Below, piece by piece: positions 56,581 to 64,000 of a DNA stretch of 64,000 nucleotides. Under the pieces are notes generated by a model. The model was not told the origin of the DNA. It made no database searches and saw only the letters and a program-made list of their open reading frames with translations. The DNA is from Calothrix sp. NIES-4101 (GTDB lineage Bacteria; Cyanobacteriota; Cyanobacteriia; Cyanobacteriales; Nostocaceae). Positions within the stretch are counted from its first letter, which is position 1. Each line of letters opens with the position of its first letter. The position numbers and the translations under genes are program-made. The stretch lies in contig AP018280.1 of the NCBI GenBank assembly GCA_004296455.1, positions 5,940,794 to 6,004,793 of the forward strand, given 5' to 3'.

Positions 56581-59244
56581 TTAGGAGCGCTGATTATGCT
56601 TCTTCCTCTTATCAGAAGCTGTAGGATTATTAGTAATTTTAGTAGTGTTTGCTTCTGAAGCATTATTCAGCGTCTTGGTGGATGTTATTATCTGTGCGTC
56701 AACAGACTTGTTTGCTTGAGCATCCTCATCAGCTACTGTTATTGCCTCTTCAACTTGAGCAATCTCCACAGTTTCTTCCTGACTAGCCAGTAGTCCTGCA
56801 TATTTAACTCTTTCTAGCCCCATCTGGAACCCTATATAATCATGAATCGCATTATTCATATCAACATCAAGTTGATAATCACGCTTCAAGTTTTGAATCG
56901 CACTTTTAATTGCTTCAATTTCTTTAACTGCTTCGTTTTCAATATTACTTTCCAAAATTCCTTCAATTTCATCAAGAAGAATTACAGCATCCTCACGCCT
57001 TGCTGAGACAGGATGAAGCGCAACAAAGTTCTTCTTTAAGCGCTCTATCTTTTGCGAAAGCTTCTCATGGGTAAGTTTTTGTTGAGCGCGTCGCTGCATA
57101 CCATTCAATTGTCTGAATAGGACTCTAAAGTTATCTTCAAAAGTCTGAAGCGCTTCTGATTCTGCTTTTTGCAATGACTTCCGCTGTTGCGACCACTGTT
57201 GTACAACACACAGGACATTTCGAGCGAATCCAACTTTGTTGACAACTAAATTCTTATCGGGAAATTTAGAGAGGCTAATCTGTATTGCATTAAGCATGGT
57301 TTGATCAGTAGCATTACTTAATACAAGATCTTCAGTCAGAAAAGAAAGCTCTGTTTCTTCAACCTGTAAAAATTCTTGCAAATATAGCTTTGTTGCCTGT
57401 ATGCAGATTGGGAGAGGAAGAATATCCTCCATTTCAAGTTTCGTAGTCATAGTTTCAATTAGACGAAATTGATCCTTAAGATCACCAACTTGAAGAATAA
57501 ATTGCTCTTTCAGTAACGGTCTTCTATGCTGTCCTCCTTTACCTAATAGCTGTTTTCTTGCATCATCTCCGCTATTATCGCTATCTAGTAAAACGATTAC
57601 TGCTGGCTGTTCGACATCTCGCCCCCGAGCTAGATAAACTAAATAAGGAATGTGTGATGCCGAACCCGACGGAACAATTGTAATCCGATTTAAATCCAAG
57701 GTTTCTAAATTAGCCGTGCCAATTGATCTCAAATACGATGTTGCTCCCGCAATTAGGATTTGATCGGTTAAGCCTTCAACCATTAAATTACAATTACCAA
57801 TAAAAGTTGTTTCACCAACATAGGCTCCTATTGAAGATCTTAGAGGCTCATAATGGTTTTTAGCAGCATCTTTGACAACCCGCGTTCCTTCGTCCTCATT
57901 TCCCTTTTGCAAAACCCGAATTCGTTCAGCATGATTCTTATCAATTAGAAATGGAGAGTGAGTTACGTAAACTACCTGAATTGAGCGAGTGAGATGCGAA
58001 CCTGGCTCTGGATAAGCAAATAAGTCGAAAATCTTCAACAGATCTTGTTGAGCTTGACTAGATAAATATGCGTCAGGTTCATCCATCAATAGAATTTCAG
58101 ATTTATGTGGATGCGGCTCATGTGAGCGATATTGAATATAGTAACTGAGAAAATATTTCAATCCAACACTTCGCTCGTCAAATGAATATTCTGTTCCTGT
58201 TCTGTCAGTGATAGTAAACACTAGATCGTAATCTCTTGCCATGACCTTCAAGCAAAAATTGCGATCTTGAACCCAATAATTAGGAAAATTTAGGTTAATA
58301 GATAGTTGACGATTAATTTTCTCAATAATGCCGTTAGCGTATCCTTGCATCCCATCTTTCACGGCATCGGCTAAATCAACAAGGGCATCAACATCAACTT
58401 GTGCAATATTACAAATTAATTTGTAAGCTAGTTCAAACTCCTTTTCACGCTTCTCTTTCTCTGCATTACTGAAGCTTGCTTCTTCAAGTGCTGAGATAAT
58501 AGATTTAATTGTATTAACTGCATCAGGTTCCATTTCACCCCACGGTTGACGAACTTTAGTAAATAGTTCGGGGTGATCACTGAAATCATCGAGTGCGTCT
58601 ATAATATTAACTCTCTGCTTTCTATCCAAAACTTCAAATTTTCTGCCATTCGGATCAATTCTTTTTCCAAGTTGAGCTAGTTTCTTAATTGGTACACTGG
58701 CTGGAAGAGCAATATTTGATTCAATCTTCAGAGGAACTGGAAGAAGATCCTGCAAGTCATCAGCCTTAGTTTGGTCAATCCTGTAAGGTCTGTAATCTCC
58801 CTTTTCCGGCAAGTAAACTGTCAATTCAGAGATGTTTTTCCTGAAAATCAAAAAACGATCAAATCTAACATTCTCCGGAATTCCAGCAATCATTCTAAGC
58901 TTGCCTTCCTCAGTTTTGGAAGGAGTAGACCATTCCGAGCCAAAATCAGGATACTTCAATTCATTCTGCCTAACTGTAAAGAAAGGAGAGTAACGACAAA
59001 AATCGCTTCGCTGAATCTCTTCGCCAGATATAGCTTTCTCGATCGCGCTCAGTAGGTGCGATTTACCAGACTCGTTTGCACCAACAACCGTTGTAATTTT
59101 AGGATCAATCGGCACTTCAATGTACGGGTAGAAGGTATTTCCCACCATTTCCCAAGGCTTGGGCTTAACTCTGTCGTCATTTTTCCTCAAAAAGTCATCG
59201 TTGAATGATTTGTAGAAACGGATGAAGACAGTCTTAAGATGCAT
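56581..59244 (-). CDS. OLD-like AAA ATPase with TOPRIM domain, candidate defence nuclease
   Basis: The 887-residue protein begins with an ABC/SMC-type ATPase (Walker A GANESGKS at 55-62, signature-like DERSVGLKYFLS near 356-367, Walker B LLMDEP at 385-390, His429 in VTHSPFLI). A TOPRIM domain follows, with Glu490 (LMVEGLTDQ) and the DxD pair Asp554/Asp556 (LLDSDNSGDD), so nuclease metal ligands are present. The last 250 residues are mainly coiled coil and low complexity with an acidic, Thr/Asn-rich tail ending KRKKHNQRS. OLD-family proteins are DNA nucleases, some anti-phage. It stands alone, divergent from the integrase remnant. Confidence 0.88.
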   Translation of the reverse strand: MHLKTVFIRFYKSFNDDFLRKNDDRVKPKPWEMVGNTFYPYIEVPIDPKITTVVGANESGKSHLLSAIEKAISGEEIQRSDFCRYSPFFTVRQNELKYPDFGSEWSTPSKTEEGKLRMIAGIPENVRFDRFLIFRKNISELTVYLPEKGDYRPYRIDQTKADDLQDLLPVPLKIESNIALPASVPIKKLAQLGKRIDPNGRKFEVLDRKQRVNIIDALDDFSDHPELFTKVRQPWGEMEPDAVNTIKSIISALEEASFSNAEKEKREKEFELAYKLICNIAQVDVDALVDLADAVKDGMQGYANGIIEKINRQLSINLNFPNYWVQDRNFCLKVMARDYDLVFTITDRTGTEYSFDERSVGLKYFLSYYIQYRSHEPHPHKSEILLMDEPDAYLSSQAQQDLLKIFDLFAYPEPGSHLTRSIQVVYVTHSPFLIDKNHAERIRVLQKGNEDEGTRVVKDAAKNHYEPLRSSIGAYVGETTFIGNCNLMVEGLTDQILIAGATSYLRSIGTANLETLDLNRITIVPSGSASHIPYLVYLARGRDVEQPAVIVLLDSDNSGDDARKQLLGKGGQHRRPLLKEQFILQVGDLKDQFRLIETMTTKLEMEDILPLPICIQATKLYLQEFLQVEETELSFLTEDLVLSNATDQTMLNAIQISLSKFPDKNLVVNKVGFARNVLCVVQQWSQQRKSLQKAESEALQTFEDNFRVLFRQLNGMQRRAQQKLTHEKLSQKIERLKKNFVALHPVSARREDAVILLDEIEGILESNIENEAVKEIEAIKSAIQNLKRDYQLDVDMNNAIHDYIGFQMGLERVKYAGLLASQEETVEIAQVEEAITVADEDAQANKSVDAQIITSTKTLNNASEANTTKITNNPTASDKRKKHNQRS

Positions 59245-59282
59245 AAAGTAAATATGATACTTTTGTACGATTACATGCTCCC

Positions 59283-60089
59283 TTTATTTATACCAGGGGA
59301 TTTCAAGATACGCCACTCTCAAGCAAGAATAAGCCGTTTGAAATACTGTCCTCACCAGAGGCTAAGCAGTATAACTATTTATTAAAACAAGATTTAGATT
59401 TAAAAGTAGATGCAGTTAGAGCAAAAAAATCTAAATATTTATCAACTGTCCTGGTAAAAGAAGAAGTCTTAGCAATTATCGATAATTTATCAGGAGTACG
59501 CAAACTTCTAATCAAATTACTATATGGCACTGGTTTAAGGTTAACAGAAAGGCTAAGTTTACGAGTTAAAGATATTGATTTTGAGCAAAATCAAATAACA
59601 GTACGCGATACGAAGGGAAACGAAAGCCGAGTAACTATGTTACCTGAAAGTATTGCAGAAGAGTTAAAAATGCATTTACAGGGTGTTAAGTTGCTGTACC
59701 AACAAGATTTAGAGAAAGGTTACGGTTCAGCTTATCTACCTTTTGCATTAGAGAGAAAATATCCCAGAGCAAAGTATGATTGGATTTGGCAATTTGTCTT
59801 TCCTTCCGGTAGTATATCCAAAGACCCCCGTAGTAGCGAAATTCGCCGCCATCATCTCCATGAAAGTAGTCTACAAAAAGTTTTAAAACAAGCCGTTCGA
59901 GCCACAAAAATTCCAAAAAAGGTCGGTTGTCATACGTTTCGCCACAGTTTTGCTACTCATCTATTACAAAATGGTTATGAGATCCGCACGGTGTAGGAAT
60001 TACTTGGACACAAAGATGTCAAAACCACTATGATTTATACCCATGTACTTAACCGTGGTGGCAAGGGTGTGCGGAGTCCCCTGGATTAA
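59283..60089 (+). pseudogene. Integron-type tyrosine recombinase (IntI-like), truncated and with in-frame stop
   Basis: An open frame that begins without a start codon reads through most of the recombinase: [37 protein letters not shown], the IntI-specific insert [16 protein letters not shown] and [17 protein letters not shown] at 59994-59996 replaces the expected Gln codon. After it, [20 protein letters not shown] follows in the same frame to TAA at 60087-60089, so the catalytic Tyr lies downstream of the stop. The N-terminal core-binding domain is missing. It has no cassette array that I can see, and is a dead or dying integrase. Confidence 0.85.
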
Positions 60090-60091
60090 TC

Positions 60092-60124
60092 AAAAAAAAT
60101 GGGCAGACAAGAAATGCCTACCCA
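60092..60124 (-). terminator. Intrinsic terminator of the secreted-protein gene
   Basis: On the minus strand a ten-pair stem (TGGGTAGGCA / TGTCTGCCCA, with two wobbles) and five-base loop are followed by eight T residues. It lies 21 bases past the stop codon of the gene at 60145. Confidence 0.8.
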
Positions 60125-60144
60125 AAAGTTAAATAAACAAAATA

Positions 60145-60507
60145 TTACTGACCAGATGACGGCTCTAGCTTAATCACTGGCGAACCTGATTGATTATTTG
60201 GTTGTACATTACCTTGTTGCATTCTCTGCCGTTGTCTGGTAAAAAATGATGCTGCTTCTTGGTCAAGTTCTTGACGTTTTTGATTAGCAAAATCTGGGTT
60301 GTAACTACCAATCCCTAATTGGGCATTGTGGAGTAATTGAAACATGCTGAATCCATTTTGTTCAACACCTGGGCTAAATGGATCGTTAGCATTGGGTTGA
60401 TCATAGTTTTGCGGATTGGTAAATTGTGCCATGCTTTTTTGTGGCACTGCAACAGCTGCTAAACCTAATCCAAAAGCGATCGCTAATCCTAAAGAACGAA
60501 TTTTCAT
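60145..60507 (-). CDS. Small secreted hypothetical protein
   Basis: The 120-residue protein has a clear signal peptide (IRSLGLAIAFGLGLAAVAVP with cleavage after SMA, near residue 27). The mature part is polar, rich in Asn, Gln and Pro, with a short charged helix (DFANQKRQELDQEAASFF). It has no recognised domain. A terminator lies just after it. It is the kind of short exported protein common in cyanobacteria. Confidence 0.75.
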   Translation of the reverse strand: MKIRSLGLAIAFGLGLAAVAVPQKSMAQFTNPQNYDQPNANDPFSPGVEQNGFSMFQLLHNAQLGIGSYNPDFANQKRQELDQEAASFFTRQRQRMQQGNVQPNNQSGSPVIKLEPSSGQ

Positions 60508-60576
60508 ACAGTTTGCCCCTCAAACACTCTAAATTGTTTACTTGGTTGACTCTAGGTAATAATGATTGTTTCTATT

Positions 60577-61488
60577 CTAAGAAAGTGTCTTGCGTAAGCG
60601 TGGTTGAATACTAATTAATGCTACAGCAGCAAAACCAACCAACACTAGCAATGCACCTCCAAAGCTAACATCACCCCAAAACGATCGCATGACAATACTG
60701 TTCAATCCCCAGTTGCTATGGGTATACAAATAGCGAATCGGTTCGATCGCATAGCTGAGGGGATTAATGGTGGCAATAACTTGTAACCAATTGGGCATAA
60801 ATGACAAAGGTGCCAATGCAGTGCTGGCAAAAAGCATTGGTAGGGTACTCACGAAAATCACGGCAATGAGTTCGATATGTCCCGGTAATGTAAAGGCTAA
60901 ACCCAAGCTCAAGGCTGTAACACCTAAAGCTAAGGCAAACACTATCAAGGCAATAGTTGCTAACCCGGCAACATCGGGTAAACCTGCACCGAGAAATGCC
61001 GCAGCACCAACGATAACAGCAGCTTGTAATAAACTTTGACTAATAATAAAGATTGCTGATGCAAATACAATCGAAAAGCGTGATGCTAAAGGTGCTACCA
61101 GTAAGCGATTAAGGAAACCAAACTCTCTGTCAAACATTATCGGCAATCCAGCATTTAATGCCCCAGCAAAGGCAGTAAATACTATTACACCAGCAGCTAA
61201 AAATTGTCCGTAATTTGTCGTACTCCCGAAAATGCCCTTGGGTGCATTTTGGAATAAAGCACCGAATAGCACCAACCACATTACAGGTTGAATAATTCCT
61301 GCAAATAGGGTTGAAGGACGACGCTGTAATTGGATGAATAGTCTTTTTGTCAGCGCTAGGGTTTCTTGGATGGTTTCACCCAAAAAATTAGCTGGTGCAG
61401 CATCTTGATAAAGTTGCGGAGATGCGATTTGCTGCCAGTTGATATCTGATTTTGGGTCTGATTTTGGGGGTGTTAAGGTGTTACTCAT
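60577..61488 (-). CDS. ABC-2 type transporter permease (DrrB-like)
   Basis: The 303-residue protein has six membrane helices and ABC-2 family features: LFIQLQRRPSTLFAGIIQPVMWLVLFG, DREFGFLNRLLVAPLASR, and LPMLFASTALAPLSFMPNWLQ followed by NPLSYAIEPIRYLY. It is paired with the ATPase gene at 61657 with a G-rich repeat in between. This DrrAB-type pair would export a lipid, antibiotic or glycan-like compound. The first 45 residues are hydrophilic and longer than usual. Confidence 0.9.
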   Translation of the reverse strand: MSNTLTPPKSDPKSDINWQQIASPQLYQDAAPANFLGETIQETLALTKRLFIQLQRRPSTLFAGIIQPVMWLVLFGALFQNAPKGIFGSTTNYGQFLAAGVIVFTAFAGALNAGLPIMFDREFGFLNRLLVAPLASRFSIVFASAIFIISQSLLQAAVIVGAAAFLGAGLPDVAGLATIALIVFALALGVTALSLGLAFTLPGHIELIAVIFVSTLPMLFASTALAPLSFMPNWLQVIATINPLSYAIEPIRYLYTHSNWGLNSIVMRSFWGDVSFGGALLVLVGFAAVALISIQPRLRKTLS

Positions 61489-61523
61489 AATAATTTTGAA
61501 TTGGGTGAATTGGCATTTTGTAA

Positions 61524-61652
61524 TGGAGATGGGGAGATGGGGAGATGGGGAGATGGGGAGATGGGGAGATGGGGAGACATGAAAAATAGTTTCTTCTTAT
61601 CCTCTTTCCTCCTTGTCACCGCGTCCCCACATCCCCGCGTCCCCTCATCCAG
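61524..61652. repeat. G-arm/C-arm dispersed repeat, copy 4 (octamer tandem)
   Basis: Five perfect GGGGAGAT octamers (61531-61570) are followed by GGGGAGAC and flanked by partial units, then an AT-rich middle, then a C-rich arm with CCGCGTCCCC and ATCCCCGCGTC. It ends just before the ATPase stop codon. This copy is the cleanest of the four. Confidence 0.85.
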
Positions 61653-61656
61653 TTCC

Positions 61657-62676
61657 CTATCTCATATTTTGCTTTTTCTCTGCTTTGGGATCGCGATTCG
61701 CCACTGCTGCCATTTCTGCATCCATAAGGGTGCGTCCTGTGGCTGCTAAATAGACATCGTCAAGGCTGGGGCGAGATTGGGCAATGCCAAACATCGGTAA
61801 ACCAGCGTTATTTAAGGCTTGTTGAATGGTGATTAAGGTGTCATTTTGTGGTGTGACAACTAAGTTCAGTGAGTTACCTTGAGCACTATTAATAATTACT
61901 TCTTGGACAAAAGACAAAGATTTCAACAAATCCTTTGCTTTTTCGGCTTCTTCTGGAGGGGAAAATTCGCGAATCCGCAGTGTGACGCGATCGCCTCCTA
62001 CTCTATCTTTTAATTCTGATGGTGTCCCTGCGGCAATAACTACACCACGATCAATTATCGCCACGCGATCGGCAAGTGCGTCAACTTCTTCTAAATAGTG
62101 GCTGGTGATTAATACTGTGGTTCCAGCTTCCCGCAATTTTCGCAAAAATTCCCAAACAATAAATCGACTTTCAATATCAAGTCCAACAGTGGGTTCGTCG
62201 AGAACTAAGACATCGGGTGCATGTAATAAACCCGCAGCTAAGTCTAAACGCTTGCGTATCCCACCCGAATAAGTACCTGTTTTTTTATCGGCATATTCCT
62301 GTAACCCCAGTAATTCGATTACTGTGTTAATGCGCTGCTTTGTCACTGCCGCAGGTAAATGGTATAGTGCGGCTTGTAGTTGCAGCATTTCTCGACCAGT
62401 AAGTATTTTATCGAGAGCGACTTCCTGTGCCACATAACCCAAGCGTTGTCTTGCTGCTTTCGGATTTTCGACTACAGAAATACCAGATACTTCGACTTTG
62501 CCTGCATCGGGTGTAGTTAGAGTACACAAAGCCCGCAAAGTAGTTGTTTTGCCTGCACCATTGGGACCGAGTAAACCAAAAATTTCTCCTGGTTCTATCT
62601 CAAAGGATACATCCTTGACAGCCTCAACCGTCCCATAGCGCTTTTTGAGATTTTGAATCGAAACTGCGGCAGCCAT
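61657..62676 (-). CDS. ABC-2 transporter ATPase (DrrA-like)
   Basis: The 339-residue protein is a single ABC domain with a C-terminal extension: Walker A GPNGAGKTT at 37-45, signature YSGGIRKRLDLA, Walker B VLVLDEPTVGLD and a switch His in TSHYLEEVDAL. The last 100 residues contain the DrrA-type regulatory part, ending DAEMAAVANRDPKAEKKQNMR. It energises the adjacent permease. Confidence 0.93.
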   Translation of the reverse strand: MAAAVSIQNLKKRYGTVEAVKDVSFEIEPGEIFGLLGPNGAGKTTTLRALCTLTTPDAGKVEVSGISVVENPKAARQRLGYVAQEVALDKILTGREMLQLQAALYHLPAAVTKQRINTVIELLGLQEYADKKTGTYSGGIRKRLDLAAGLLHAPDVLVLDEPTVGLDIESRFIVWEFLRKLREAGTTVLITSHYLEEVDALADRVAIIDRGVVIAAGTPSELKDRVGGDRVTLRIREFSPPEEAEKAKDLLKSLSFVQEVIINSAQGNSLNLVVTPQNDTLITIQQALNNAGLPMFGIAQSRPSLDDVYLAATGRTLMDAEMAAVANRDPKAEKKQNMR

Positions 62677-62781
62677 GACAGAGTAATCCTAACTATACAA
62701 ATCGCAATACAGATACCTTTATCTTAGCGGTGATGTTCACATTGGTGAAAATTGGCAAGTGTGAGAATGTGGTATGTGGCA

Positions 62782-62821
62782 GAAGCCCAGTTTCTCTACC
62801 ATCACAGAAACCGGGCTTCTA
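62782..62821. repeat. Inverted repeat, 15-bp arms
   Basis: AGAAGCCCAGTTTCT (62782-62796) pairs with AGAAACCGGGCTTCT (62807-62821), with one mismatch and a ten-base loop. This AGAAGCCCGGTTTCT type is frequent between genes in filamentous cyanobacteria. Confidence 0.75.
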
Positions 62822-62959
62822 AGTTCAAAATTAATTAATTAAACTGAGTTCGGGATAAGCAGAGATAGGTGTTGTGATGTTACTTTGTTCAAATTTCAGG
62901 GCAATTGTTTGAATGCAACTGATATTTTTTCTGTTATCACAGCTAAAACCAAGAATTGG

Positions 62960-63100
62960 GAGAAGTTGGGGGGGAGATTTTCTTCCCCCAAACTTCGGTG
63001 GGGATTCTCCCCCAAACCCCCGATTGGGTGAAGTTTGTAGGGAAGGTTTCCTTCCACAAAACTTCGGACGCAACCGTCCCCCAAGCCCCCTCCCAATAGG
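62960..63100. repeat. Two-unit tandem repeat of 69 bp, GC-rich
   Basis: AACTTCGG marks both units, at 62991 and 63060, 69 bases apart, each followed by a run with CCCCCAA and preceded by a CTTCC stretch. Because 69 is a multiple of three, one frame stays open across both units, making a false 100-codon frame on the minus strand. It looks like a dispersed cyanobacterial repeat. Confidence 0.65.
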
Positions 63101-63202
63101 AAATACAAAATTTTGGGGTTCGACGAATTTCAAGGCTTTTTAATTCAAATTGACACCAAACTCTTAACCCAAACTCAGGTTAATTACACAATTAATTACT
63201 AA

Positions 63203-64000
63203 CTAACTACTAACTAAATCTGGAAATACTTCTTGGACTGCGGGATGCACTAAGCGATGATTTTGTACATTCACACCTTTACCCAAGGAAGGATTAATTT
63301 CTAAAGCCTGCAAGCCAGAATTGGCAAGTTGCTGTACATAAGGCAAAGTACTGTTATTCAAGGCTTGAGTTGCCGTCCAAGGTACTGCACCAGGCATATT
63401 CGGTACGCCGTAATGAACCACACCTGATTCAATGTAAACTGGGTTTGTGTGAGATGTGGCATGTAAAGTTTCTACACATCCACCTTGGTCAACAGCAACG
63501 TCAACAATCACTGAACCAGGATGCATTTTTGCAACTAATTCGCGAGGTACTAGTATTGGTGCCCTTCTACCCAAAACTAATACCGCACCAATGAGTAAAT
63601 CTGCTTCTTTGACAGCAGCTTCAATGTGAGCCGAATTGCTGTAAAGCAACTCCACCCGTGAACCAAATAAGGTTTCCAAATAGCTGAGGCGATCAACATT
63701 CACATCCAATATCTGTACGTGAGCACCCATACCCACGGCAATTCTAGCGGCTTCTGTCCCCACGACTCCACCACCCAAAATTACAACTTTCCCTGCTTTT
63801 ACCCCAGGTACACCACCTAACAATACACCTCTACCACCCTGCTGACGCTCTAAATATCTGGCTCCAAACTGTACCGATAAGCGCCCCGCAATAATACTCA
63901 TTGGTGTTAGCAATGGTAAGCGATTTGCTCCAGCTTGTTCTACGGTTTCATAAGCGATCGCAGTTACACCGCAGTCAATTAAATGTTCAGTTAATTTTCG
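63203..64000 (-). CDS. ald: Alanine dehydrogenase, C-terminal part
   Basis: This is the C-terminal 265 residues of an alanine dehydrogenase whose start lies beyond the right edge; the frame is open to base 64000. It has [21 protein letters not shown], the NAD-binding [22 protein letters not shown] and [14 protein letters not shown], and [21 protein letters not shown] near the active site. Ald converts alanine to pyruvate and ammonia with NAD+; in filamentous cyanobacteria it also supports heterocyst metabolism. It ends ...[13 protein letters not shown]. Confidence 0.95.
   Translation of the reverse strand, partial: RKLTEHLIDCGVTAIAYETVEQAGANRLPLLTPMSIIAGRLSVQFGARYLERQQGGRGVLLGGVPGVKAGKVVILGGGVVGTEAARIAVGMGAHVQILDVNVDRLSYLETLFGSRVELLYSNSAHIEAAVKEADLLIGAVLVLGRRAPILVPRELVAKMHPGSVIVDVAVDQGGCVETLHATSHTNPVYIESGVVHYGVPNMPGAVPWTATQALNNSTLPYVQQLANSGLQALEINPSLGKGVNVQNHRLVHPAVQEVFPDLVSS

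Larger units (their letters stand above)
62677..63202. other. Intergenic region with hairpin and tandem repeat
   Basis: About 525 bases between the exporter ATPase and ald. The left part has the inverted repeat at 62782-62821. The middle has two 69-base units at 62960-63100. The short open frames across it are by-products of the repeats and not genes. Confidence 0.5.

Noticed and set aside
62831-63133. 100-codon minus-strand frame
   Set aside because: It is made by the 69-base tandem repeat and has no features of a real protein.

Overview
The window looks like a piece of chromosome from a filamentous, probably heterocyst-forming (Nostocales-type) cyanobacterium. The signs are dense HIP1 octamers (GCGATCGC), a petN gene for the cytochrome b6f complex, a fused NADPH-thioredoxin reductase/thioredoxin (NTRC), a cyanobacterial DUF4327 protein, a histidine kinase with five phytochrome-like GAF domains, and G-rich/C-rich short tandem repeats (STRR-like) at gene ends. 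The strain cannot be named from this alone.

Layout. 1-7.2 kb: start of a conserved hypothetical gene, cobS (cobalamin), a secreted PPC-domain protein, a comF / GNAT / ROK-kinase run, an oligopeptide-type permease and NTRC. 7.5-9.5 kb: two secreted DUF4360 paralogues with the same 5' leader. 9.7-18.6 kb: a surface-glycan or pilin-modification island with a methyltransferase, a type IV pilin-like protein, a TPR/SPINDLY-type O-GlcNAc transferase, a 1270-residue four-domain methyltransferase/glycosyltransferase fusion, and a small TPR membrane protein. 19.4-25.3 kb: signalling genes (DUF4327, FHA-Ser/Thr kinase, PP2C phosphatase, PAS histidine kinase). 25.6-29.1 kb: rluE-like, GrpB, a TPP riboswitch with thiC, petN and a small membrane protein. 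29.1-33.6 kb: a 178-bp MITE, the five-GAF histidine kinase and a PsiE-like protein. 33.7-40.1 kb: a same-strand cluster of CHAT protein, sigma-70 factor, DUF1822 protein and CHAT-CHASE2 protein. 40.6-47.9 kb: a BMP-type nucleoside ABC importer beside a HyuA subunit. 48.1-51.2 kb: an S4 protein, a stand-alone cas6 and a five-repeat CRISPR array. 51.2-60.1 kb: TrkA, a CPA1 antiporter, a VapBC-like toxin-antitoxin pair, an ASCH gene between 70-bp direct repeats, an OLD-like ATPase/TOPRIM protein and an integron-integrase pseudogene. 60.1-64 kb: a secreted protein, a DrrAB-type ABC exporter and a partial alanine dehydrogenase.

The most interesting candidates are: the sigma factor / DUF1822 / CHAT-CHASE2 / CHAT cluster, which reads like a membrane-sensor to caspase-like-protease to transcription module; the five-GAF kinase, whose first two GAFs carry a DXCF motif plus the canonical bilin cysteine; the OLD-like protein next to a truncated integron integrase with an in-frame TAG just before its catalytic tyrosine; the MITE with perfect 16-bp inverted repeats and 10-bp target duplications; and a dispersed G-arm/C-arm repeat found just 3' of four genes. 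All functional calls are homology and motif recognition by eye; no database search was run.
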